Assembly: GCF_003063475.1 (NCBI RefSeq)
Contig: NZ_NESP01000001.1
Location: forward strand, 1,860,001-1,924,000
Length of the DNA: 64,000 nt
Reading direction: 5' to 3'
Source: Limnohabitans curvus
GTDB taxonomy: Bacteria; Pseudomonadota; Gammaproteobacteria; Burkholderiales; Burkholderiaceae_C
Shown: positions 26,168-35,376 of the stretch, in pieces
Position numbering within the stretch: position 1 is the first letter of the stretch
How the letters are laid out: every line of letters starts with the position of its first letter
Position numbers and translations under genes: made by a program
Notes under the pieces: model-generated
What the model saw: the letters and a program-made list of their open reading frames with translations, nothing else
What the model was told of the DNA's origin: nothing
The model's database searches: none

Positions 26168-29083
26168 TCACTGACACGATTCGCAGGTGGGGTCATCCAC
26201 GCCGCAGAATTTAATGTCGGTGGCGGGGATGGCATTCATCTGCGCTTGCGCTGCAGCGGCGGCTGCTTCGAGCGCGCTCATGCCACCTGCTGCTGGGCCT
26301 GAAGACACAGCGTTGTGTGAACCGGCTTGCACGGTTGATTTTTCAACTTGTTGTGCGCTGGATGTGCGGAGGTAGTACGTGGTCTTCAAGCCGCGCAACC
26401 AAGCGAGCTTGTAGGTCTCGTCGAGCTTCTTGCCAGACGCGCCCGCCATGTAGATGTTGAGCGACTGTGCTTGGTCAATCCACTTTTGGCGACGCGATGC
26501 CGCTTCGACCAACCAAGTGGCTTCCACTTCAAATGCGGTGGCGTACAAGGCTTTGATTTCTTGTGGCACGCGGTCGATGGCGCGCAAAGAGCCGTCAAAG
26601 TGTTTCAAGTCCATCACCATCACGTCGTCCCACAAGCCAAGGCGCTTCAAGTCATGCACCAAGTAGTGGTTGATGACCGTGAATTCGCCGGACAAGTTGG
26701 ACTTGACCGACAAGTTGCCAAAACAAGGCTCGATCGAAGCGTCCACGCCAATGATGTTGGAGATGGTCGCTGTTGGGGCGATGGCCACGCAGTTGGAGTT
26801 GCGCATGCCGTCTTTGGCGATCTTGGCGCGCAGGGCGTCCCAATCCATGGTCTTGCTGCGGTCCACTTCGAGGTAGCCGCCGCGTGCTTGGGCCAGCATG
26901 TCGAGTGAGTCGATGGGCAAGATGCCTTTGTCCCACAACGAGCCTTTGTAGCTGGCGTATTGGCCGCGTTCTTTGGCCAACTCTGACGACGCCCAGTAAG
27001 CGTAGTAGCAAACGGCTTCCATGGAGCGGTCAGCGAACTCGACCGCTGCTTGTGAAGCGTAAGGCACGCGCATTTCGTACAAGCTGTCTTGGAAGGCCAT
27101 GATGCCCATGCCCACAGGGCGGTGACGCAGGTTGGAGTCGCGCGCTTTTTTGACCGCGTAGTAGTTGATGTCGATCACGTTGTCGAGCATGCGCATGGCC
27201 ACTTTGATCGTGCGCTTGAGTTTGTCGTGGTCGAGTTCTTTGCCGTTAGGGCCGTCTTTCAAGTGTTGAGACAGGTTGACGGAGCCCAAGTTACACACCG
27301 CAGTTTCGGTGTCACTGGTGTTCAGCGTGATCTCGGTACACAGGTTAGACGAGTGCACCACGCCCACGTGTTGTTGGGGTGAACGCACGTTGCATGGGTC
27401 TTTGAAGGTGATCCATGGGTGGCCTGTTTCAAACAACATGGTGAGCATCTTGCGCCACATGTCGGTGGCTTGCACGGTTTTGCTGGGCTTGATTTCGCCG
27501 CGCTTGGCTTTGGCTTCGTAGGCCACGTAAGCTGTTTCGAAGGCCGCACCGAACAAATCGTGCAAATCAGGCACATCAGAAGGCGAGAACAAGGTCCACT
27601 CGCCTTTTTCCATCACGCGACGCATGAACAAGTCGGGGATCCAGTTGGCGGTGTTCATGTCGTGCGTGCGGCGACGGTCGTCACCGGTGTTCTTGCGCAG
27701 TTCTAAGAACTCTTCGATGTCCAAGTGCCATGTTTCGAGGTAGGTACACACAGCGCCTTTGCGCTTGCCGCCTTGGTTCACCGCCACAGCGGTGTCGTTG
27801 ACGACCTTCAAAAATGGCACCACGCCTTGTGATTCGCCGTTGGTGCCCTTGATGTGGCTGCCCAAAGCGCGCACGCGGGTCCAGTCGTTGCCCAAGCCGC
27901 CAGCAAATTTGGACAGCAAGGCGTTTTCTTTGATCAACTCGTAAATGCCGTCCAAGTGGTCAGGCACGGTGGACAAGTAGCAGCTGGAGAGCTGTGAACG
28001 CAAGGTGCCGCTGTTGAAAAGGGTGGGCGTGCTCGACATGAAGTCGAACGACGACAGCACTTCGTAGAACTCAATGGCGCGAGCTTCGCGGTCCACTTCG
28101 TTCAACGACAGGCCCATGGCCACGCGCATGAAGAACGCTTGTGGCAATTCGATGCGGGTCTTGCGCACGTGCAAGAAGTAGCGGTCATACAGAGTTTGCA
28201 GGCCGAGGTAATCAAACTTCAAGTCACGGTCTGCTTTGAGGGCGGCGCCCAAGCGTGGCAGGTCAAACTGCAACATGGCTGCGTCGAGCAAGTCGTTGTC
28301 CACGCCTTTTTGGATGAACTGAGGGAAGTACTCGGCGTAGTGCTGGCCCATGTCGGCGTGCAGCACTTCTTTGCCCAACACTTCTTTGGCGATGGTGTGC
28401 ATCAACAAGCGAGCGGTGGCGTAGGTGTAGTCGGGGTCTTTCTCGATCAATGTGCGCGTGGCCAAGATGGCGGCCTTGTAGACCTCGTCCATGGGGACGC
28501 CGTCGTACAGGTTGCGCATGGTTTCCGCCATGATGGGATCGGGTTTGACGTCAGCGCCCAAGCCAGCGCATGAGTCGTTGATCAGACGCTGCAGGTTGTG
28601 CATGTCCAACGCCACGCGTTGGCCGTTGTCGATCACGTGCAATGCAGGGGCTGCAGGTGTTTGCTCTTCTTTGATGTGCGCACGTTCTTGGTTGCGACGC
28701 TCGCGGTACAACACATAAGCACGGGCAATTTCATGGTGACCGCCACGCATCAGACCCAATTCAACTTGGTCTTGCACGTCTTCGATGTGGAAAGTGCCGC
28801 CGCCTGGGCGTGAGCGCATCAACGCGCGGACCACCGCTTGTGTCAGCGCCTCAACCATTTCGCGAACGCTTGCCGATGCTGCGCCTTGTGTGCCGTGCAC
28901 CGCCAAAAAGGCCTTCATCATGGCGACGGCAATCTTGGCGGGTTCGAATGGCACCACAGCGCCGTTGCGGCGAATGATTTGGTAATGCGCCAACATGGTT
29001 GGGTTCTCGGTGGCTGCGCGGTCGTGCGCGACAGACGGGTTACCCATAGGGCTTGCGTGCACAGAGGTCTCAGCTGTTTGCAT
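26168..29083 (-). CDS. nrdA: Class Ia ribonucleotide reductase alpha subunit
   Basis: The catalytic subunit that reduces ribonucleotides to deoxyribonucleotides, 971 residues. An N-terminal ATP-cone (IIRRNGAVVPFEPAKIAVAM) indicates allosteric activity control by ATP/dATP, and the length leaves room for a second, degenerate cone as in the Pseudomonas enzyme. Catalytic-domain motifs include SSCYLSTVPDHLDGI, NTANWIPDLFMRRV, SNLCTEITLNTSDTETAVCN and NCVAIAPTATIS. The C-terminus ends in CGVDDPTCESCQ, holding the redox-active cysteines. An AGGAAG ribosome-binding site lies before the start. Confidence 0.97.
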   Translation of the reverse strand: MQTAETSVHASPMGNPSVAHDRAATENPTMLAHYQIIRRNGAVVPFEPAKIAVAMMKAFLAVHGTQGAASASVREMVEALTQAVVRALMRSRPGGGTFHIEDVQDQVELGLMRGGHHEIARAYVLYRERRNQERAHIKEEQTPAAPALHVIDNGQRVALDMHNLQRLINDSCAGLGADVKPDPIMAETMRNLYDGVPMDEVYKAAILATRTLIEKDPDYTYATARLLMHTIAKEVLGKEVLHADMGQHYAEYFPQFIQKGVDNDLLDAAMLQFDLPRLGAALKADRDLKFDYLGLQTLYDRYFLHVRKTRIELPQAFFMRVAMGLSLNEVDREARAIEFYEVLSSFDFMSSTPTLFNSGTLRSQLSSCYLSTVPDHLDGIYELIKENALLSKFAGGLGNDWTRVRALGSHIKGTNGESQGVVPFLKVVNDTAVAVNQGGKRKGAVCTYLETWHLDIEEFLELRKNTGDDRRRTHDMNTANWIPDLFMRRVMEKGEWTLFSPSDVPDLHDLFGAAFETAYVAYEAKAKRGEIKPSKTVQATDMWRKMLTMLFETGHPWITFKDPCNVRSPQQHVGVVHSSNLCTEITLNTSDTETAVCNLGSVNLSQHLKDGPNGKELDHDKLKRTIKVAMRMLDNVIDINYYAVKKARDSNLRHRPVGMGIMAFQDSLYEMRVPYASQAAVEFADRSMEAVCYYAYWASSELAKERGQYASYKGSLWDKGILPIDSLDMLAQARGGYLEVDRSKTMDWDALRAKIAKDGMRNSNCVAIAPTATISNIIGVDASIEPCFGNLSVKSNLSGEFTVINHYLVHDLKRLGLWDDVMVMDLKHFDGSLRAIDRVPQEIKALYATAFEVEATWLVEAASRRQKWIDQAQSLNIYMAGASGKKLDETYKLAWLRGLKTTYYLRTSSAQQVEKSTVQAGSHNAVSSGPAAGGMSALEAAAAAAQAQMNAIPATDIKFCGVDDPTCESCQ

Positions 29084-29162
29084 GTCTTTTTTCTTCCTGG
29101 TGAGCGGTTCGATAGTGCGTACAAAAAGCGGTGCCGCGACCGCTTTTGTGAAATTCAGGTTG

Positions 29163-29178
29163 ACACTATATCTGGTGT
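29163..29178 (-). promoter_or_regulatory. NrdR box 1 overlapping the nrdA -10
   Basis: ACACTATATCTGGTGT matches the known NrdR-box pattern (ACACTATATATAGTGT type) at 13 of 16 positions. It overlaps the -10 element of the predicted nrdA promoter, as expected for repression by NrdR when dATP/ATP is high. Confidence 0.85.
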
Positions 29179-29193
29179 TTGGCGGGTTGCCAA
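29165..29193 (-). promoter_or_regulatory. Sigma-70 promoter of nrdA
   Basis: On the minus strand TTGGCA (29193-29188) and TATAGT (29170-29165) are separated by exactly 17 bases. Transcription would start near 29157, about 74 bases before the nrdA start codon. Two NrdR boxes overlap or flank it. Confidence 0.75.
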
Positions 29194-29194
29194 T

Positions 29195-29210
29195 ACGCTA
29201 CAGGTAGTGT
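29195..29210 (-). promoter_or_regulatory. NrdR box 2 upstream of the nrdA -35
   Basis: ACGCTACAGGTAGTGT matches the NrdR-box pattern at 12 of 16 positions. Its start is 32 bp from that of box 1, three helical turns, which is the usual tandem spacing for NrdR. The rest of the 353-bp gap 29084-29436 holds an ACATTT-GA-AAATGT inverted repeat at 29228-29241 and otherwise nothing I can identify. Confidence 0.8.
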
Positions 29211-29436
29211 TTTGATGGGAAATGCTTACATTTGAAAATGTCACAAATGCTTGGTGCGTCATGCACGCTTTTGGACCCCCGTTGCAGATCAATATCGACG
29301 GGAATTTGTTATCAAAATCGAGTGCTGGCGCTGCATTGCAAGTTATTTCCCGCGCTAATGCGCATGGGGTCTAGACGCGTCATTCAAATGCACAAGCACT
29401 GTGCAAAAAAACTTTTTTTTGAGAGATGACGAAAAG

Positions 29437-30021
29437 TTAATTTTTCGTGGGAAAACTGTTCGCAGACCAGCCCAAAGACTGCTGCAAAAGTTGCCAATCA
29501 AACCCTGCGCCGGGGTCTTGTTTGCGCGTCGGCGCCACGTGTTCATGGCCTGCGATGTGATGCAACGTGTAATGTTGTGCGATGGCGGCGCACACGCTGC
29601 TGAGCGTTTCGTACTGAAGGGCTTCAAAGGTGTGACCTTCTAAGCCTTCGAGTTCAATGCCAATCGAAAAATCATTGCAGTTGTCACGCCCTTGGTAGTG
29701 AGAGCGGCCTGCGTGCCACGCGCGGTCGTCGCAGCTGACGAACTGAATGAGTGCGCCATCACGGCGAATCACAAAGTGCGCGGATACCTCAGCGCCACGA
29801 ATGTGTTGGAAGTAGGGATGCGCATCCCAATCCAGCGTGTTGGTGAACAACGCTTCAATTTCAGGGCCCCCGTAAACACCTGGCGGCAGGCTGATGGAGT
29901 GCACCACCACCAAGTCAATCGAGGTGTTTGCGGGGCGGGGTCCAAAGTTGGGCGAGGGCGTGTGCTTGGCAAAGCGATACCAGCCATCGCGCCACAGGGC
30001 GGTCATGGGCTCAGCCTTCAT
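29437..30021 (-). CDS. ampD: 1,6-anhydro-N-acetylmuramyl-L-alanine amidase AmpD
   Basis: A cytoplasmic zinc amidase that removes the stem peptide from anhydromuropeptides during cell wall recycling and so controls AmpR-type beta-lactamase induction where present. The product has 194 residues from the ATG at 30021 (MKAEPMTALW). An ATG at 30006 is also possible, and the longer frame to 30090 runs into the upstream gene. Zinc ligands are in VVVHSISLPPG, HHIAGHEHVAP and RKQDPGAGFDW, with NDFSIGIELEG between. It overlaps the PP0621-like gene by 11 bases. Confidence 0.92.
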   Translation of the reverse strand: MKAEPMTALWRDGWYRFAKHTPSPNFGPRPANTSIDLVVVHSISLPPGVYGGPEIEALFTNTLDWDAHPYFQHIRGAEVSAHFVIRRDGALIQFVSCDDRAWHAGRSHYQGRDNCNDFSIGIELEGLEGHTFEALQYETLSSVCAAIAQHYTLHHIAGHEHVAPTRKQDPGAGFDWQLLQQSLGWSANSFPTKN

Positions 30022-30223
30022 GGCTGTCGCGGTGCGCAGCGCTGCAGTACAGGCCGTGCGAGCCACGAATGGCATCGTCTTCTGGCACATGGGTGCCGCA
30101 GTGGGCGCAGGGCACCATCACTTGTGGGCCTGACTTTTTGCTTGACGGTTGGTCTGGCTTTCGCTGCTGGCGAATCCACCAGATGCCAGCCAAGACGATG
30201 AGCAGCAATACGAGGTACTTCAT
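30011..30223 (-). CDS. PP0621-like small membrane protein
   Basis: A 70-residue protein starting MKYLVLLLIVLAGIWWI, one N-terminal transmembrane helix, then a basic linker and a Cys-rich tail: PCAHCGTHVPEDDAI followed by LYCSAAHRDSH. The C-x2-C and CSxxH pattern suggests a zinc-binding treble-clef-like knuckle. The start at 30223 is chosen because upstream in-frame sequence lies in the CcsA-like gene. It sits between that gene (overlap of 4 bases) and ampD. The function is unknown. Confidence 0.78.
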   Translation of the reverse strand: MKYLVLLLIVLAGIWWIRQQRKPDQPSSKKSGPQVMVPCAHCGTHVPEDDAIRGSHGLYCSAAHRDSHEG

Positions 30224-31032
30224 GTCACGCGCCCCAAAACCACTTCCAGCACAAAGCGTGAGCCCGCATAGCCCAGCAGCAACAGGCCTGTGCCGATGTA
30301 GAGGACACGCACCGCTTTGCGGCCACGCCAACCAAAGCGACTGCGGCCCACCAGCAGCACCGCAAAGGTGAGCCACGACAGCATCGAGAACACCGTTTTG
30401 TGGTCCCACCGCCAAGCGGCTTGTGCGCCATACAGGCTATCGCCAAACAGCCAGCCTGCGGCCAAGGTGGCGGTCAGCAACACAAAACCAGCCGTCACAA
30501 AACGAAAGGTCAAACGTTCCAACGTGAGCAAAGGCAAGCCCACATGAGAGTCAGCGCCCATGCGCATGTTCTTTTCAGCTCGCGTCATCAACCAAGCGTG
30601 CACCACGGCGGCGGCAAACAAGCCGTAAGAGGCAACGCCTAATGCCAAGTGCAGTGGCAGCCAAGGCGATGTTTGTGTGTGCAGCGCCGTGCCAGGAAAT
30701 GCCGCGGCCAGCAACACGACGGCGGCACCCACGATCGACAGCGTCCAGCGTGTGCGCAGTTGGGGAAACCAATGCTGTTCCAGCACATAAAACGTGAGCA
30801 TCAGCCAAGCTGTGACCGACAGCGCAGGCGCAAACCCAAAGCGCAAACCGCCATCTTGCGGCGCAAACAAGGCAAATACCAGCCCCAGACCATGCAAAGC
30901 CCAAGGCACGCTCAAGAGGCGGTGCCCCATGTTGGCGGCCACGCGTGGGCCGATGAGTGCCGTCAATGCGTAAGCGGCTGCTGTGGGCAGTGCGAGCCAA
31001 AGGTTGAGCGGGATGTCGCTGGCTAAAATCAT
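30220..31032 (-). CDS. CcsA/YpjD-family inner membrane protein
   Basis: A polytopic membrane protein of 270 residues with about eight hydrophobic helices, related to the cytochrome c assembly protein family (CcsA/HemX) and to E. coli YpjD. The family's tryptophan-rich segment appears as AAWRWDHKTVFSMLSWL. In E. coli YpjD is also encoded next to ffh, as here (divergent, 56-bp gap). Its exact substrate or partner is not established; heme handling is only an inference from the family. Confidence 0.85.
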   Translation of the reverse strand: MILASDIPLNLWLALPTAAAYALTALIGPRVAANMGHRLLSVPWALHGLGLVFALFAPQDGGLRFGFAPALSVTAWLMLTFYVLEQHWFPQLRTRWTLSIVGAAVVLLAAAFPGTALHTQTSPWLPLHLALGVASYGLFAAAVVHAWLMTRAEKNMRMGADSHVGLPLLTLERLTFRFVTAGFVLLTATLAAGWLFGDSLYGAQAAWRWDHKTVFSMLSWLTFAVLLVGRSRFGWRGRKAVRVLYIGTGLLLLGYAGSRFVLEVVLGRVT

Positions 31033-31088
31033 GGCAACAGTTTAGCGTTTCGCTACACACAGAAAACCAGCCCTTCAAAGGGGTTTAT

Positions 31089-32474
31089 ATGGCCTCAGCC
31101 CTTACCGACAAACTCTCGCGCCTCGTCAAACACATCAGCGGACAGGCCCGCATCACCGAAAGCAACGTGGCCGACATGTTGCGCGAGGTGCGCATGGCCT
31201 TGCTTGAGGCTGATGTGGCGCTGCCCGTGGTGCGCGACTTCATTGCCCGCGTCAAAGAAAAAGCCCTTGGCCAAGAAGTGATTGGCTCCTTGCAGCCAGG
31301 CCAAGCCTTGGTGGCCATCGTCAACCAAGAGTTGGCCGCCACCATGGGCGAAGGTGTGAGCGACTTGAACCTCGCCGCCCAGCCGCCCGCCGTGATTTTG
31401 ATGGCTGGTTTGCAAGGCGCAGGTAAAACCACCACCACTGCCAAACTGGCGCGTTGGCTCATCAACCAACGCAAGAAAAAAGTGCTGACTGTTTCAGGCG
31501 ACGTGTACCGCCCGGCTGCCATTGAGCAGCTCAAAACCGTCACCGCACAAGCGGGCGCCGAATGGTTCCCCAGCACGCCCGACCAAAAGCCAGCCGACAT
31601 CGCTCGCGCTGCGTTGGATTACGCACGCAAGCACTACTTTGATGTGCTGCTGGTCGACACCGCCGGTCGCTTGGCGATTGACGAAGCCTTGATGGCAGAA
31701 ATTAAAGATCTGCACAGCGTGTTGAACCCTGTTGAAACCTTGTTTGTGGTGGACGCCATGCAAGGTCAAGACGCCATCAACACCGCCAAGGCCTTCAGCG
31801 ATGCGCTGCCTTTGACCGGCATTGTGTTGACCAAGCTCGATGGCGATTCACGCGGTGGTGCCGCTTTGTCGGTGCGCCAAATCACCGGTGCGCCCATCAA
31901 GTTTGCGGGCACCAGTGAGAAGCTGGATGGCTTGGAGCTGTTCGATGCCAATCGCCATGCCGGCCGCGTGCTGGGCATGGGCGATATCTTGGCCTTGGTC
32001 GAGCAAGTCACCGCCGGTGTGGACATGGCGGCGGCGCAAAAGCTGGCCGAGAAGGTCAAGCGTGGCGATGCGTTTGACTTGAACGACTTCCTCGCGCAAA
32101 TTCAGCAAATGCGCTCCATGGGTGGTTTGTCCAACATCATGGACAAATTACCTTCGCAAATGGCAGCCAAAGCTGGTCAAGTGGACATGGACAAAGCCGA
32201 GAAAGACATTGGCCGCAAGCAAGGCATCATCCACAGCATGACGCCACTCGAGCGCCGCAAGCCCGACCTCATCAAAGCCACGCGCAAGCGCCGCATCGCC
32301 GCAGGTGCGGGCGTGCAAGTGCAAGATGTGAACCGCTTGCTCAAAGAGTTTGAACAAATGCAAACCATGATGAAGAAGATGAGCGGCGGCGGCATGATGA
32401 AGATGATGAAAAAACTCGGCGGTATGAAGGGCATGGGCGGTATGGGGGGCGGCGGCTTCCCAGGCATGCGCTGA
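31089..32474 (+). CDS. ffh: Signal recognition particle protein Ffh
   Basis: The SRP54 GTPase that binds signal sequences and 4.5S RNA and targets nascent membrane proteins to FtsY. The product has 461 residues. The NG domain has G1 GLQGAGKTTTTAKLA near residue 108, VDTAGRLAIDEALM and LTKLDGDSRGGAAL. The M domain has the RNA-binding TPLERRKPDLIKATRKRRIA region and a Met-rich signal-sequence groove (MKKMSGGGMMKMM). No 4.5S RNA gene was recognised nearby. Confidence 0.97.
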   Translation: MASALTDKLSRLVKHISGQARITESNVADMLREVRMALLEADVALPVVRDFIARVKEKALGQEVIGSLQPGQALVAIVNQELAATMGEGVSDLNLAAQPPAVILMAGLQGAGKTTTTAKLARWLINQRKKKVLTVSGDVYRPAAIEQLKTVTAQAGAEWFPSTPDQKPADIARAALDYARKHYFDVLLVDTAGRLAIDEALMAEIKDLHSVLNPVETLFVVDAMQGQDAINTAKAFSDALPLTGIVLTKLDGDSRGGAALSVRQITGAPIKFAGTSEKLDGLELFDANRHAGRVLGMGDILALVEQVTAGVDMAAAQKLAEKVKRGDAFDLNDFLAQIQQMRSMGGLSNIMDKLPSQMAAKAGQVDMDKAEKDIGRKQGIIHSMTPLERRKPDLIKATRKRRIAAGAGVQVQDVNRLLKEFEQMQTMMKKMSGGGMMKMMKKLGGMKGMGGMGGGGFPGMR

Positions 32475-32492
32475 AGCTTTCGCGCTCCAAAC

Positions 32493-32528
32493 AAAAAGCC
32501 CTGAAGCCTCGCGGCCTCAGGGCTTTTT
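32493..32528. terminator. Bidirectional terminator between ffh and miaB
   Basis: AAAAAGCCCTGA (32493-32504) and TCAGGGCTTTTT (32517-32528) form a stem with A and T tracts on its two sides. It can terminate both converging genes. Confidence 0.88.
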
Positions 32529-32550
32529 CAATGGCTGACGAAAGTGGGTG

Positions 32551-33894
32551 TTAAGCCGACTCTTTCACAAACACCTCTCCGCGCAGCGAATGCGGGTTGG
32601 CTTCGGTGATCTTCACGTCAATCAGTTGGTTCATCAGGCGCTCAGGGTTGGGGCCGCCTTTGAAATTGACGATGCGGTTGCACTCGGTGCGGGCGCGCAG
32701 TTCAGTGGCGTCTTTCTTCGAGTAACCATCCACCAACACACGTTGCACGGTGCCCACGCGCTGCACGTTGATGTCGCGCATGTTGTCTTCGATGATCTTT
32801 TGCACTTCTTGCAAGCGGCGCAGTTTCACCTCGTGTGGGGTGTCATCGTGCAGGTTGGCCGCAGGCGTGCCTGGGCGGGGGCTGAAGATGAAGCTGAACG
32901 AGTTGTCAAAGTACACATCGTGCATGAGCTTGATGAGCTTTTGGTGGTCCTCTTCGGTCTCGCCGGGGAAGCCCACGATGAAGTCTGAGCTCATGGCCAT
33001 GTCAGGGCGAATGGCGCGCAGTTTTTTGACTGTGCTCTTGTATTCCATGGCGGTATAGCCGCGCTTCATGGCCATCAAAATGCGGTCACTGCCGTGCTGC
33101 ACAGGCAAGTGCAAGTGGCTCACCAGTTGAGGCACCTTGGCGTACACATCAATCAGGCGTTGCGTGAACTCGTTGGGGTGGCTGGTGGTGTAGCGGATGC
33201 GTTCGATGCCAGGAATCTCGGCCACGTACTCGATGAGCAACGCGAAGTCTGCAATCTCAGACGTACCGCCCATGGCGCCGCGGTAAGCGTTGACGTTTTG
33301 CCCCAAGAGCGTGACTTCTTTCACGCCTTGTGCGGCCAAGCCCGCCACTTCGACCAACACGTCGTCAAACGGACGGCTCACTTCTTCGCCACGGGTGTAG
33401 GGCACCACGCAGTAGCTGCAATATTTGCTGCAGCCTTCCATGATGCTCACATAGGCGCTGCCGCCTTCGACACGGGCAGGGGGCAGATGGTCGAACTTTT
33501 CGATTTCGGGGAAGCTGATGTCGACTTGTGGCTTAGCCAAGCGTTCGCGTTGGTTGAGCAGCTCAGGCAAACGGTGCAGCGTTTGGGGGCCAAACACCAC
33601 GTCCACATAGGGCGCGCGGGCAATGATGGTGTCGCCTTCTTGGCTGGCCACGCAGCCGCCCACGGCAATCTTGACGCCCTTGGCTTTCAAGTGCTGGATG
33701 CGGCCCAGGTCGGAGAACACTTTTTCTTGGGCCTTTTCACGCACCGAGCAGGTGTTGAAGACGATCAGGTCGGCCAGTTCGGGATCGTCGGTTTTTTCGT
33801 AGCCCTGTGCTTCGCCCAGCACGTCGACCATCTTGTCCGAGTCGTACTCGTTCATTTGGCAACCGAAGGTTTTGATAAAGACTTTGCGGCTCAT
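32551..33894 (-). CDS. miaB: tRNA-2-methylthio-N6-dimethylallyladenosine synthase
   Basis: A radical-SAM methylthiotransferase of 447 residues that modifies A37 of tRNAs reading UNN codons. The N-terminal MTTase domain begins [19 protein letters not shown] and has [13 protein letters not shown] and GGCVASQEG for one Fe-S cluster. The radical-SAM cluster motif is [22 protein letters not shown] domain follows near the C-terminus ([19 protein letters not shown]). It converges with ffh. Confidence 0.96.
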   Translation of the reverse strand: MSRKVFIKTFGCQMNEYDSDKMVDVLGEAQGYEKTDDPELADLIVFNTCSVREKAQEKVFSDLGRIQHLKAKGVKIAVGGCVASQEGDTIIARAPYVDVVFGPQTLHRLPELLNQRERLAKPQVDISFPEIEKFDHLPPARVEGGSAYVSIMEGCSKYCSYCVVPYTRGEEVSRPFDDVLVEVAGLAAQGVKEVTLLGQNVNAYRGAMGGTSEIADFALLIEYVAEIPGIERIRYTTSHPNEFTQRLIDVYAKVPQLVSHLHLPVQHGSDRILMAMKRGYTAMEYKSTVKKLRAIRPDMAMSSDFIVGFPGETEEDHQKLIKLMHDVYFDNSFSFIFSPRPGTPAANLHDDTPHEVKLRRLQEVQKIIEDNMRDINVQRVGTVQRVLVDGYSKKDATELRARTECNRIVNFKGGPNPERLMNQLIDVKITEANPHSLRGEVFVKESA

Positions 33895-34013
33895 GCGAGA
33901 GCCTCCCCGTAGGGATAAAAGCAGCGGTTCATGGTGTTGATCCAGAGGCTGTGGAAGAAGCTAGTGATTGTAGTGTCGGCTTATCTTGCGCACGTTTATT
34001 GCTTTTATCAGTT

Positions 34014-34031
34014 GCGGCAATAATTTGCCGC
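34014..34031. repeat. Inverted repeat upstream of the carbonic anhydrase gene
   Basis: GCGGCAA-TAAT-TTGCCGC is a perfect 7-bp-arm inverted repeat ending 14 bp before a sigma-28-like promoter. It could be an operator or a small stem-loop. No T-run follows. The rest of the 252-bp miaB-to-carbonic-anhydrase spacer shows no gene. Confidence 0.4.
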
Positions 34032-34044
34032 TTCATGTGGATAT

Positions 34045-34072
34045 TAAAGCTTATGACAAATCAAGCCGATAC
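34045..34072 (+). promoter_or_regulatory. Sigma-28-like promoter of the carbonic anhydrase gene
   Basis: TAAAGCTT (34045-34052) and GCCGATAC (34065-34072) each match the flagellar sigma-28 elements TAAAGTTT and GCCGATAA at 7 of 8 positions. The spacer is 12 bases, one more than the usual 11. The start codon lies 75 bp downstream. Confidence 0.5.
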
Positions 34073-34146
34073 CCACTGACCTGCCCGAAGAGGCGCGTGC
34101 GCTGCGCGTTGCTTTTAGGCTTTATCTAATGCACCCACTCAAGTGA

Positions 34147-35349
34147 ATGGCCATGAAAAATTATTTAAGACTGATCATTGAAATCGTCATGGGTCTGCTG
34201 CTCGCAGGCGCTTTGGCGTTCGGCTACTGGAGCTACACCGGTAAAAACCACGTCATGAGCGAGCTGACAGAAGCCAGCGAAGGCGCAACCGAAGCGCAAG
34301 AAGAACTTGAAAAGCTGACCAAGGAATTGGAAGAAGCCAAAGAGAAGCTCGAAGAAGCTGAGCCCGCCGCCCAACAAATGATGGCGGTCAAAGAGTCCTT
34401 CAGCAATGGCGTGGTCTTGCAAGACTACGAAGCGTTCATCAAGGCCCAAAAGGGCCCAGTGACCAGCGAACGCCAATTGGGCTTGGGCGCTTTGCGCTTG
34501 TTGACCAAAGGCGCTGAAGACCCAGAGACCATCAGCGCTTTTCAAAAGGCGTTGGAGATGGCCGAGTGGTCGTCACGCTTGAAGTCGATTTGTGCTGCTC
34601 AAAACGCCTTGGCTGCAGCCGGTCAAAAAGTCAAAGTGTTGGCTGACTGTGCTGCCGAGAAAGAAGCCAAGGGCCACAAAAAAGGCCATGCCGTCCATTG
34701 GGACTACGCGGGCGAGATGGGCCCAGAGAACTGGGGCGATGAGTTCCCCACGTGCGGCAAAGGCACTAAGCAATCGCCTTTGAACATCACCGGTCCTTTC
34801 GAGAAATCGAAAGACGTGTTGGTGGTCAACTACAAAGAAGGCCCGCTGAAAATCTTGAACAACGGCCACACCATCCAAGTGAACGTGGAGCCAGGCAGCA
34901 CCTTGAAGATCAACAAGGATGTGTACAACCTGTTGCAATTCCACTTCCACCGTCCTAGCGAAGAACAAATTGACGGCAAGCCCATGGCCATGGTGGCGCA
35001 CTTTGTGCACAAAAACGCCGAAGGCAAGTTGGCTGTGTTGGGCGTGTTGCTCAACGATGGCAAAGACAACGCTGCCATCCAAACTTTGTGGAACAACGCA
35101 CCCAAGGCAGAAGGCCCAGAGGTGGTGGTGGATAAGGTCAAGTTTGACCCCAGCAGCTTGGTACCTGCCGCTTTGACACACTACAGCTACGAAGGCTCGT
35201 TGACCACACCGCCTTGCACCGAAGGCGTCAACTTCTACATCTTGAAGACACCGGTGGACATCGGCAAAAAGCAAGTGGTGGACTTCCCCTTCAAGCGCAA
35301 CGCACGTCCTGTGCAGCCTTTGAATGGCCGCAAGATCAACGCGAATTAA
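34147..35349 (+). CDS. Membrane-anchored alpha-type carbonic anhydrase
   Basis: A 400-residue protein. An N-terminal anchor helix (LIIEIVMGLLLAGALAFGYW) is followed by a Glu/Lys coiled coil (about residues 35-78), a helical region to about 170 and a C-terminal alpha-carbonic anhydrase domain starting HWDYAGEMGPENWGDEFP. Zinc ligands are His266 and His268 in QFHFHRPSEE and His285 in VAHFVHK; SLTTPPCTEGVNF carries the catalytic threonine. Cysteines in FPTCGKG and TTPPCTEG could form the usual disulfide, so the enzyme is probably periplasmic. Two second-shell positions differ from the family: PSEE for the usual PSEH, and Val283 where Glu precedes AHxVH. A second ATG lies at 34153. Confidence 0.88.
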   Translation: MAMKNYLRLIIEIVMGLLLAGALAFGYWSYTGKNHVMSELTEASEGATEAQEELEKLTKELEEAKEKLEEAEPAAQQMMAVKESFSNGVVLQDYEAFIKAQKGPVTSERQLGLGALRLLTKGAEDPETISAFQKALEMAEWSSRLKSICAAQNALAAAGQKVKVLADCAAEKEAKGHKKGHAVHWDYAGEMGPENWGDEFPTCGKGTKQSPLNITGPFEKSKDVLVVNYKEGPLKILNNGHTIQVNVEPGSTLKINKDVYNLLQFHFHRPSEEQIDGKPMAMVAHFVHKNAEGKLAVLGVLLNDGKDNAAIQTLWNNAPKAEGPEVVVDKVKFDPSSLVPAALTHYSYEGSLTTPPCTEGVNFYILKTPVDIGKKQVVDFPFKRNARPVQPLNGRKINAN

Positions 35350-35376
35350 TTTTCAAGACGCGTCAAGTCTTTGAAG

